64,000 nucleotides of DNA from Lepidurus packardi. Taxonomy: Eukaryota; Arthropoda; Branchiopoda; Notostraca; Triopsidae. The position numbers and the translations under genes were made by a program. Positions 13,294 to 24,650 of this stretch are shown piece by piece. Below the pieces are notes generated by a model. The model was not told the DNA's origin. It was given only the letters and a program-made list of their open reading frames with translations, and did not search any database. The DNA is taken from assembly GCA_023053545.1 (NCBI GenBank), contig JAKZAN010000060.1, positions 62,001 through 126,000 on the forward strand, read 5' to 3'. Numbering within the stretch: the first letter of the stretch is position 1; every line of letters starts with the position of its first letter.

Positions 13294-16200
13294 TATACTA
13301 GTTCAAACTGGTTTAAACCGGTTAAAACTGGCTTAATCTGGTTTAAACTGGTTAAAACTAGATTATAAACTGGTTTATACCGGTGTAAACAGGTCTAAAC
13401 TGGTTTTAACTGGTATAAACTAGTTCAAACTGGTTTAAATTTTTTTAACAGGTCTAAACTGGTTTAAACTACTTTATTAACTGTGTTACACTGGTTTAAA
13501 CTTGTTTATACTAGTTCAAACTGGTTTAAACTGGTTTACACAGGTCTAAACTGATTTAAGCTAGTTTATAAACTGGTTTATACCGGTGTAAACAGGTCTA
13601 AACTGGTTCTAAATGGTATCAACTGGTTTTCACAGGTCTAAACTGGTTTAAACTGGTTGATACTAGTTCAAACTGGTTGAAATTTTTTTAACAGGTCTAA
13701 ACTTGTTCAAACTAGTTTATAGGCTGGTTTAAAACGTTTTTAACTGGCTTAAACTGGTTTAAACCAGGCCTAAAAAGGTCTAAACTGGTTTAAACTAGTT
13801 TATTAACTGTTTTACACTGGTTTAAACTTGTTTATACTAGTTCAAACTGGTTTAAACTGGTTTACACAGGTCTAAACTGGTTTAAGCGAGTTCATAAACT
13901 GGTTTATACCGGTGTAAACAGGTCTAAACTGGTTTAAGCTAGTTCATAAACTGGTTTATACCGGTGTAAACAGGTCTAAACTGGTTCTAAATGGTATAAA
14001 CTGGTTTACACATGTCTAAACTGGTTTATACTGGTTTATACTAGTTCAAACTGGTTTAATTTTTTTTAACAGGTCTAAGCTTGTTTAAGCTAGTTTATAA
14101 ACTGGTTTAAACCGTTTTTAACTGGCTTAAACTGGTTTAAACCAGGCCTAAAAAGGTCTAAACTGGTTTAAACTAGTTTATTAACTGTTTTACACTGGTT
14201 TAACCTGGTTTATACTAGTTCAAACTGGTTTAAACTGGTCTACTCATGTCTAAACTGGTTTACTCATGTCTAAACTGGTTTAACGTAGTTTATAAACTGG
14301 TTTATACTAGTTCAAACTGGTTTAAACCGGTTAAAACTGGCTTAATCTGGTTTAAACTGGTTAAAACTAGATTATAAACTGGTTTATACCGGTGTAAACA
14401 GTTCTAAACTGGTTTTAACTGGTATAAACTAGTTCAAACTGGTTTAAATTTTTTTAACAGGTCTAAACTGGTTTAAACTACTTTATTAACTGTGTTACAC
14501 TGGTTTAAACTTGTTTATACTAGTTCAAACTGGTTTAAACTGGTTTACACAGGTCTAAACTGGTTTAAGCTAGTTTATAAACTTGTTTATACCGGTGTAA
14601 ACAGGTCTAAACTGGTTTTAACTGGTATAAACTGGTTTACAAAGGTTTAAACTGGTTTATACTAGTTCAAACTGGTTGAAATTTTTTTAACAGGTCTAAA
14701 CTTGTTCAAACTAGTTTATAAACTGGTTCAAAACGTTTTTAACTGGCTTAAACTGGTTTAAACCAGGCCTAAACAGGTCTAAGCTGGTTTAAACTAGTTT
14801 ATTAACTGTTTTTCACTGGTTTAAACTTGTTTATACTAGTTCAAACTGGTTTAAACTGGTTTACGCAGGTCTAAACTGGTTTAAGCGAGTTCATAAACTG
14901 GTTTATACCGGTGTAAACAGGTCTAAACTGGTTCTAAATGGTATAAACTGGTTTACACAGGTCTAAACTGGTTTATACTGGTTTATACAAGTTCAAACTG
15001 GTTTAAATTTTTTTAACAGGTCTAAGCTTGTTTAAGCTAGTTTATAAATTGGTTTAAACCGTTTTTAACTGGCTTAAACTGGTTTAAACCAGGCCTAAAA
15101 AGGTCTAAACTGGTTTAAACCGTTTTTAACTGGCTTAAACTGGTTTAAACCAGGCCTAAAAAGGTCTAAACTGTTTTAAACTAGTTTATTAACTGTTTTA
15201 CACTGGTTTAAACTTGTTTATACTAGTTCAAACTGGTTTAAACTGGTTTACACAGGTCTAAACTGGTTTAAGCGAGTTCATAAACTGGTTTATACCGGTG
15301 TAAACAGGTCTAAACTGGTTTTAACTGGTATAAGCTAGTTCAAACTGGTTTAAATTTTTTTAACAGGTCTAAACTGGTTTAAACTAGTTTATTAACTGTG
15401 TTACACTGGTTTAAACTTGTTTATACTAGTTCAAACTGGTTCGAACTGGTTTACACAGGTCTAAACTGGTTTAAGCTAGTTTATAAACTAGTTTATACCG
15501 GTGTAAACAGGTCTAAACTGGTTTAAGCTAGTTTATAAACTAGTTTATACCGGTGTAAACAGGTCTAAACTGGTTCTAAATGGTATAAACTGGTTTACAC
15601 AGGTCTAAACTGGTTTAAACTGGTTTATACTAGTTCAAACTGGTTTAAGCCGGTTAAAAATGGCTTAATCTGGTTTAAACTGGTCAAAACCAGATTATAA
15701 ACTGGTTTATACCGGTGTAAACAGGTCTAAACTGGTTTTAACTGGTTTAAACTGGTTTACAAAGGTTTAAACTGGTTTATACTAGTTCAAACTGGTTGAA
15801 ATTTTTTTAACAGGTCTAAACTTGTTTTAACTAGTTTATAAACTGGTTTAAAACTTTTTTAACTGGCTTAAACTGGTTTAAACCAGGCCTAAACAGGTCT
15901 AAACTGGTTTAAACTAGTTTATTAACTGTTTTACACTGGTTTAAACTTGTTTATACTAGTTCAAACTGGTTTAAACTGGTTTGCACAGGTCTAAACTGGT
16001 TTAAGCGAGTTCATAAACTAGTTTATACCGGTGTAAACAGGTCTAAACTGGTTTAAGCTAGTTCATAAACTGGTTTATACCGGTGTAAACAGGTCTAAAC
16101 TGGTTCTAAATGGTATAAACTGGTTTACACATGTCTAAACTGGTTTATACTGGTTTATACTAGTTCAAACTGGTTTAATTTTTTTTAACAGGTCTAAGCT

Positions 16201-17340
16201 TGTTTAAGCTAGTTTATAAACTGGTTTAAACCTTTTTTAACTGGCTTAAACTGGTTTAAACCAGGCCTAAAAAGGTCTAAACTGGTTTAAACTAGTTTAT
16301 TAACTGTTTTACACTGGTTTAACCTGGTTTATACTAGTTCAAACTGGTTTAAACTGGTCTACTCATGTCTAAACTGGTTTACTCATGTCTAAACTGGTTT
16401 AACGTAGTTTATAAACTGGTTTATACTAGTTCAAACTGGTTTAAACCGGTTAAAACTGGCTTAATCTGGTTTAAACTGGTTAAAACTAGATTATAAACTG
16501 GTTTATACCGGTGTAAACAGGTCTAAACTGGTTTTAACTGGTATAAACTAGTTCAAACTGGTTTAAATTTTTTTAACAGGTCTAAACTGGTTTAAACTAC
16601 TTTATTAACTGTGTTACACTGGTTTAAACTTGTTTATACTAGTTCAAACTGGTTTAAACTGGTTTACACAGGTCTAAACTGGTTTAAGCTAGTTTATAAA
16701 CTTGTTTATACCGGTGTAAACAGGTCTAAACTGGTTTTAACTGGTATAAACTGGTTTACAAAGGTTTAAACTGGTTTATACTAGCTCAAACTGGTTGAAA
16801 TTTTTTTAACAGGTCTAAACTTGTTCAAACTAGTTTATAAACTGGTTCAAAACGTTTTTAACTGGCTTAAACTGGTTTAAACCAGGCCTAAACAGGTCTA
16901 AGCTGGTTTAAACTAGTTTATTAACTGTTTTTCACTGGTTTAAACTTGTTTATACTAGTTCAAACTGGTTTAAACTGGTTTACACAGGTCTAAACTGGTT
17001 TAAGCGAGTTCATAAACTGGTTTATACCGGTGTAAACAGGTCTAAACTGGTTCTAAATGGTATATACTGGTTTACACAGGTCTAAACTGGTTTATACTGG
17101 TTTATACAAGTTCAAACTGGTTTAAATTTTTTTAACAGGTCTAAGCTTGTTTAAGCTAGTTTATAAATTGGTTTAAACCGTTTTTAACTGGCTTAAACTG
17201 GTTTAAACCAGGCCTAAAAAGGTCTAAACTGGTTTAAACCGTTTTTAACTGGCTTAAACTGGTTTAAACCAGGCCTAAAAAGGTCTAAACTGGTTTAAAC
17301 TAGTTTATTAACTGTTTTACACTGGTTTAAACTTGTTTAT
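13294..17340 (+). repeat. Dispersed duplicate of the first 4 kb
   Basis: Matches 1-2.6 kb at offset 13,293, with shared private variants CTGATTTAAG at 13,551 and ACTGTTTTAAAC at 15,170 (1,877 in the source). After about 15.9 kb it carries about 378 bp that the left copy lacks. It then matches 2.75-3.65 kb at offset 13,671 (TATACAAG at 3,432 and 17,103). At about 17,340 it switches to the ACCAGTTC/TACTCATG arrangement also seen near 9,880 and 21,540. Confidence 0.75.
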
Positions 17341-19340
17341 ACCAGTTCAAACTGGTTTAAACTGGTCTACTCATGTCTAAACTGGTTTACTCATGTCTAA
17401 ACTGGTTTAACGTAGTTTATAAACTGGTTTATACTAGTTCAAACTGGTTTAAACCGGTTAAAACTGGCTTAATCTGGTTTAAACTGGTTAAAACTAGATT
17501 ATCAACTGGTTTATACCGGTGTAAACAGGTCTAAACTGGTTTTAACTGGTATAAGCTAGTTCAAACTGGTTTAAATTTTTTTAACAGGTCTAAACTGGTT
17601 TAAACTAGTTTATTAACTGTGTTACACTGGTTTAAACTTGTTTATACTAGTTCAAACTGGTTCGAACTGGTTTACACAGGTCTAAACTGGTTTAAGCTAG
17701 TTTATAAACTAGTTTATACCGGTGTAAATAGGTCTAAACTGGTTCTAAATGGTATAAACTGGTTTACACAGGTCTAAAGTGGTTTAAACTGGTTTATACT
17801 AGTTCAAACTGGTTTAAGCCGGTTAAAAATGGCTTAATCTGGTTTAAACTGGTCAAAACCAGATTATAAACTGGTTTATACCGGTGTAAACAGGTCTAAA
17901 CTGGTTTTAACTGGTTTAAACTGCTTTACAAAGGTTTAAACTGGTTTATACTAGTTCAAACTGGTTGAAATTTTTTTAACAGGTCTAAACTTGTTTTAAC
18001 TAGTTTATAAACTGGTTTAAAACGTTTTTAACTGGCTTAAACTGCCTTAAACTGGTTTATACCAGGCCTAAACAGGTCTTAACTGGTTTAAACTAGTTTA
18101 TTAACTGTTTTACACTGGTTTAAACTTGTTTATACTAGTTCAAACTGGTTTAAACTGGTTTACACAGGTCTAAACTGGTTTAAGCGAGTTCATAAACTGG
18201 TTTATACCGGTGTAAACAGGTCTAAACTGGTTTAAGCTAGTTCATAAACTGGTTTATACCGGTGTAAACAGGTCTAAACTGGTTCTAAATGGTATAAACT
18301 GGTTTACACAGGTCTAAACTGGTTTATACTGGTTTATACTAGTTCAAACTGGTTTAAATTTTTTTTAACAGGTCTAAGCTTGTTTAAGCTAGTTTATAAA
18401 CTGGTTTAAACCGTTTTTAACTTTCTTAAACTGGTTTAAACCAGGCCTAAAAAACTGGCTTAATCTGGTTTAAACTGGTCAAAACCAGATTATAAACTGG
18501 TTTATACCGGTGTAAACAGGTCTAAACTGGTTTTAACTGGTATAAACTGGTTTACAAAGGTTTAAACTGGTTTATACTAGTTCAAACTGGTTTAAACTGG
18601 TTTACACAGGTCTAAACTGGTTTAAGCTAGTTTATAAACTGGTTTATACCGGTGTAAACAGGTCTAAACTGGTTTTAACTGGTATAAACTGGTTTACACA
18701 GGTCTAAACTGGTTTAAACTGGTTTATACTAGTTCAAACTGGTTGAAATTTTTTTAACAGGTCTAAACTTGTTCAAACTAGTTTATAAACTGGTTTAAAA
18801 CGTTTTTAACTGGCTTAAACAGGTTTAAACCAGGCCTAAACAGGTCTAAACTGGTTTAAACTAGTTTATTAACTGTTTTACACTGGTTTAAACTTGTTTA
18901 TACTAGTTCAAACTGGTTTAAACTGGTTTACACAGGCCTAAACTGGTTTAAGCGAGTTCATAAACTGGTTTATACCGGTGTAAACAGGTCTAAACTGGTT
19001 TAAGCTAGTTCATAAACTGGTTTATACCGGTGTAAACAGGTCTAAACTGGTTATAAATGGTATAAACTGGTTTACACAGGTCTAAACTGGTTTATACTGG
19101 TTTATACTAGTTCAAACTGGTTTAAATTTTTTTTAACAGGTCTAAGCTTGTTTAAGCTAGTTTATAAACTGGTTTAAACCGTTTTTAACTGGCTTAAACT
19201 TGTTTAAACCAGGCCTAAACAGGTCTAAACTGGTTTAAACTAGTTTATTAACTGTTTTAAACTGGTTTACACTTGTTTATACTAGTTCAAACTGGTTTAA
19301 ACTGGTTTACACAGGTCTAAACTGGTTTAAGCGAGTTCAT
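17341..19340 (+). repeat. Satellite A, rearranged region with chimeric junction at 18,450
   Basis: The part from about 17,500 to 18,200 matches 22.4-23.0 kb at offset 4,865: the GTAAATAGG variant at about 17,726 and 22,591, and ACTGCCTTAA at 18,041 and 22,906. At 18,449-18,454 the usual CAGGCCTAAAAAGGTC is replaced by CAGGCCTAAAAAACTGGC, joining two cassettes found apart elsewhere. No gene. Confidence 0.65.
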
Positions 19341-19400
19341 AAACTGGTTTATAAAACGTAGCGTGGTTTATAAAACTGGTTTATAAACGTAGTTTATAAA
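19341..19400 (+). repeat. Atypical cassette with GTAGCGTGG
   Basis: Between GCGAGTTCATAAACTGG and the regular CGTAGTTTATAAACTGG cassette lies a short stretch, about 19,351-19,391, reading ATAAAACGTAGCGTGG and then TTTATAAAACTGG. I see it nowhere else in the window. It looks like a breakpoint with slippage of the TTTATAAA unit rather than a functional element. Confidence 0.6.
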
Positions 19401-21680
19401 CTGGTTTATACTAGTTCAAACTGGTTTAAACCGGTTAAAACTGGCTTAATCTGGTTTAAACTGGTTAAAACTAGATTATAAACTGGTTTATACCGGTGTA
19501 AACAGGTCTAAACTGGTTTTAACTGGTATAAGCTAGTTCAAACTGGTTTAAATTATTTTAACAGGTCTAAACTGGTTTAAACTAGTTTATTAACTGTGTT
19601 ACACTGGTTTAAACTTGTTTATACTAGTTCAAACTGGTTTGAACTGGTTTACACAGGTCTAAACTGGTTTAAGCTAGTTTATGAACTGGTTTATACCGGT
19701 GTAAACAGGTCTAAACTGGTTTTAACTGGTATAAACTAGTTCAAACTGGTTTAAATTTTTTTAACAGGTCTAAACTGGTTTAAACTACTTTATTAACTGT
19801 GTTACACAGGTTTAAACTTGTTTATACTAGTTCAAACTGGTTTAAACTGGTTTACACAGGTCTAAACTGGTTTAAGCTAGTTTATAAACTGGTTTATACC
19901 GGTGTAAACAGGTCTAAACTGGTTCTAAATGGTATCAACTGGTTTACACAGGTCTAAACTGGTTTAAACTGGTTGATACTAGTTCAAACTGGTTGAAATT
20001 TTTTTAACAGGTCTAAACTTGTTCAAACTAGTTTATAGGCTGGTTTAAAACGTTTTTAACTGGCTTAAACTGGTTTAAACCAGGCCTAAACAGGTCTAAA
20101 CTGGTTTAAACTAGTTTATTAACTGTTTTACACTGGTTTAAACTTGTTTATACTAGTTCAAACTGGTTTAAACTGGTTTACACAGGTCTAAACTGGTTTA
20201 AGCGAGTTCATAAACTGGTTTATACCGGTGTAAACAGGTCTAAACTGGTTTAAGCTAGTTCATAAACTGGTTTATACCGGTGTAAACAGGTCTAAACTGG
20301 TTCTAAATGGTATAAACTGGTTTACACATGTCTAAACTGGTTTATACTGGTTTATACTAGTTCAAACTGGTTTAATTTTTTTTAACAGGTCTAAGCTTGT
20401 TTAAGCTAGTTTATAAACTGGTTTAAACCGTTTTTAACTGGCTTAAACTGGTTTAAACCAGGCCTAAAAAGGTCTAAACTGGTTTAAACTAGTTTATTAA
20501 CTGTTTTACACTGGTTTAACCTGGTTTATACTAGTTCAAACTGGTTTAAACTGGTCTACTCATGTCTAAACTGGTTTACTCATGTCTAAACTGGTTTAAC
20601 GTAGTTTATAAACTGGTTTATACTAGTTCAAACTGGTTTAAACCGGTTAAAACTGGCTTAATCTGGTTTAAACTGGTTAAAACTAGATTATAAACTGGTT
20701 TATACCGGTGTAAACAGGTCTAAACTGGTTTTAACTGGTATAAACTAGTTCAAACTGGTTTAAATTTTTTTAACAGGTCTAAACTGGTTTAAACTACGTT
20801 ATTAACTGTGTTACACTGGTTTAAACTTGTTTATACTAGTTCAAACTGGTTTAAACTGGTTTACACAGGTCTAAACTGGTTTAAGCTAGTTTATAAACTG
20901 GTTTATACCGGTGTAAACAGGTCTAAACTGGTTTTAACTGGTATAAACTGGTTTACAAAGGTTTAAACTGGTTTATACTAGTTCAAACTGGTTGAAATTT
21001 TTTTAACAGGTCTAAACTTGTTCAAACTAGTTTATAAACTGGTTCAAAACGTTTTTAACTGGCTTAAACTGGTTTAAACCCGGCCTAAACAGGTCTAAGC
21101 TGGTTTAAACTAGTTTATTAACTGTTTTTCACTGGTTTAAACTTGTTTATACTAGTTCAAACTGGTTTAAACTGGTTTACACAGGTCTAAACTGGTTTAA
21201 GCGAGTTCATAAACTGGTTTATACCGGTGTAAACAGGTCTAAACTGGTTTTAAATGGTATAAACTGGTTTACACAGGTCTAAACTGGTTTATACTGGTTT
21301 ATACAAGTTCAAACTGGTTTAAATTTTTTAACAGGTCTAAGCTTGTTTAAGCTAGTTTATAAATTGGTTTAAACCGTTTTTAACTGGCTTAAACTGGTTT
21401 AAACCAGGCCTAAAAAGGTCTAAACTGGTTTAAACCGTTTTTAACTGGCTTAAACTGGTTTAAACCAGGCCTAAAAAGGTCTAAACTGGTTTAAACTAGT
21501 TTATTAACTGTTTTACACTGGTTTAAACTTGTTTATACCAGTTCAAACTGGTTTAAACTGGTCTACTCATGTCTAAACTGGTTTACTCATGTCTAAACTG
21601 GTTTATACTAGTTCAAACTGGTTTAAACCGGTTAAAACTGGCTTAATCTGGTTTAAACTGGTTAAAACTAGATTATAAAC
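19401..21680 (+). repeat. Satellite A block paired with 7.5-9.9 kb
   Basis: Right member of the pair described at 7,441-9,900, beginning around 19.7 kb. It ends with the truncated TACTCATG cassette at about 21,563, in which the second marker runs straight into TTTATACTAG without the CGTAG step, as also near 9,905. No coding capacity. Confidence 0.6.
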
Positions 21681-21689
21681 TGGTTTATA

Positions 21690-23071
21690 CCGGTGTAAAC
21701 AGGTCTAAACTGGTTTTAACTGGTATAAGCTAGTTCAAACTGGTTTAAATTTTTTTAACAGGTCTAAACTGGTTTAAACTAGTTTATTAACTGTGTTACA
21801 CTGGTTTAAACTTGTTTATACTAGTTCAAACTGGTTCGAACTGGTTTACACAGGTCTAAACTGGTTTAAGCTAGTTTATAAACTAGTTTATACCGGTGTA
21901 AACAGGTCTAAACTGGTTCTAAATGGTATAAACTGGTTTACACAGGTCTAAACTGGTTTAAACTGGTTTATACTAGTTCAAACTGGTTTAAGCCGGTTAA
22001 AAATGGCTTAATCTGGTTTAAACTGGTCAAAACCAGATTATAAACTGGTTTATACCGGTGTAAACAGGTCTAAACTGGTTTTAACTGGTTTAAACTGGTT
22101 TACAAAGGTTTAAACTGGTTTATACTAGTTCAAACTGGTTGAAATTTTTTTAACAGGTCTAAACTTGTTTTAACTAGTTTATAAACTGGTTTAAAACGTT
22201 TTTAACTGGCTTAAACTGGCTTAAACTGGTTTAAACCAGGCCTAAACAGGTCTAAACTGGTTTAAACTAGTTTATTAACTGTTTTACACTGGTTTAAACT
22301 TGTTTATACTAGTTCAAACTGGTTTAAACTGGTTTACACAGGTCTAAACTGGTTTAAGCGAGTTCATAAACTGGTTTATACCGGTGTAAACAGGTCTAAA
22401 CTGGTTTTAACTGGTATAAGCTAGTTCAAACTGGTTTAAATTTTTTTAACAGGTCTAAACTGGTTTAAACTAGTTTATTAACTGTGTTACACTGGTTTAA
22501 ACTTGTTTATACTAGTTCAAACTGGTTCGAACTGGTTTACACAGGTCTAAACTGGTTTAAGCTAGTTTATAAACTAGTTTATACCGGTGTAAATAGGTCT
22601 AAACTGGTTCTAAATGGTATAAACTGGTTTACACAGGTCTAAACTGGTTTAAACTGGTTTATACTAGTTCAAACTGGTTTAAGCCGGTTAAAAATGGCTT
22701 AATCTGGTTTAAACTGGTCAAAACCAGATTATAAACTGGTTTATACCGGTGTAAACAGGTCTAAACTGGTTTTAACTGGTTTAAACTGGTTTACAAAGGT
22801 TTAAACTGGTTTATACTAGTTCAAACTGGTTGAAATTTTTTTAACAGGTCTAAACTTGTTTTAACTAGTTTATAAACTGGTTTAAAACGTTTTTAACTGG
22901 CTTAAACTGCCTTAAACTGGTTTAAACCAGGCCTAAACAGGTCTAAACTGGTTTAAACTAGTTTATTAACTGTTTTACACTGGTTTAAACTTGTTCATAC
23001 TAGTTCAAACTGGTTTAAACTGGTTTACACAGGTCTAAACTGGTTTAAGCGAGTTCATAAACTGGTTTATA
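21690..23071 (+). repeat. 691-bp tandem duplication, two copies
   Basis: TGGTATAAG at 21,721 and 22,412, GGTTCGA at 21,833 and 22,524, and the doubled GGCTTAAAC cassette near 22,210 and 22,901 are all spaced 691 bp. The left flank reads GATTATAAACTGG, the junction near 22,380 and the right flank near 23,060 read GAGTTCATAAACTGG. The exchange therefore fell inside the shared 52-bp-type sequence. Confidence 0.7.
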
Positions 23072-24650
23072 CCGGTGTAAACAGGTCTAAACTGGTTCTA
23101 AATGGTATAAACTGGTTTACACAGGTCTAAACTGGTTTATACTGGTTTCTACTAGCTCAAACTGGTTGAAATTTTTTTAACAGGTCTAAACTGGTTTAAA
23201 CTAGTTTATTAACTGTGTTACACTGGTTTAAACTTGTTTATACTAGTTCAAACTGGTTTAAACTGGTTTACACAAGTATAAACTGGTTTAAGCTAGTTTA
23301 TAAACTGGTTTACACCGGTGTAAACAGGTCCAAACTGGTTCTAAATGGTATAAACTGGTTTACACAGATCTAAACTGGTGTAAACTGGTTTATACTAGTT
23401 CAAACTGGTTTAAACCGGTTAAAACTGGCTTAATCTGGTTTAAACTGGTCAAAACTAGATTATAAACTGGTTTATACCGGTGTAAACAGGTCTAAACTGG
23501 TTTTAACTGGTATAAACTGGTTTACACAGGTCTAAACTGGTTTAAACTGGTTGATACTAGTTCAAACTGGTTGAAATTTTTTTAACAGGTCTAAACTTGT
23601 TCAAACTAGTTTATAAACTGGTTTAAAACGTTTTTAACTGGCTTAAACTGGTTTAAACCAGGCCTAAACAGGTCTAAACTGGTTTAAACTAGTTTATTAA
23701 CTGTTTTACACTGGTTTAAACTTGTTTATACTAGTTCAAACTGGTTTAAACTGGTTTACACAGGTCTAAACTGGTTTAAGCGAGTTCATAAACTGGTTTA
23801 TACCGGTGTAAACAGGTCTAAACTGGTTTAAGCTAGTTCATAAACTGGTTTATACCGGTGTAAACAGGTCTAAACTGGTTTTAACTGGTATAAACTAGTT
23901 CAGACTGGTTTAAATTTTTTTAACAGGTCTAAACTGGTTTAAACTAGTTTATTAACTGTGTTACACTGGTTTAAACTTGTTTATACTAGTTCAAACTGGT
24001 TTAAACTGGTTTACACAGGTCTAAACTGGTTTAAGCTAGTTTATAAACTGGTTTATACCGGTGTAAACAGGTCTAAACTGGTTCTAAATGGTATAAACTG
24101 GTTTATACAGGTCTAAACTGGTTTAAACTGCTTTATACTAGTTCAAACTGGTTTAAGCGGGTTAAAACTGGCTTAATCTGGTTTAAACTGGTCATAACCA
24201 GATTATAAACTGGTTTATACCGGTGTAAACAGGTCTAAACTGGTTTTAACTGGTATAAACTGGTTTACAAAGGCTTAAACTGGTTTATACTAGTTCAAAC
24301 TGGTTGAAATTTTTTTAACAGGTCTAAACTTGTTTTAACTAGTTTATAAACTGGTTTAAAACGTTTTTAACTGGCTTAAACTGGCTTAAACTGGTTTAAA
24401 CCAGGCCTAAACAGGTCTTAGCTGGTTTAAACTAGTTTATTAACTGTTTTACACTGGTTTAAACTTGTTTATACTAGTTCAAACTGGTTTAAACTGGTTT
24501 ATACTAGTTCAAGCTGGTTTAAACTGGTTTACACAGGTCTAAACTGGTTTAAGCTAGTTTATAAACTGGTTTATACCTTTGTAAACAGGTCTAAACTGGT
24601 TCTAAATGGCATAAACTGGTTTACACAGGTCTAAACTGGTTTAAACTGGT
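23072..24650 (+). repeat. Satellite A, cassettes of the GTCCAAAC and T-tract type
   Basis: Holds the 18-bp palindrome GTTTACACCGGTGTAAAC at 23,308, the CACAGATCTAAAC variant shortly after, and a shortened repeat of TTTATACTAGTTCAAGC near 24,500. No boundary with the neighbouring blocks is sharp. No gene. Confidence 0.6.
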
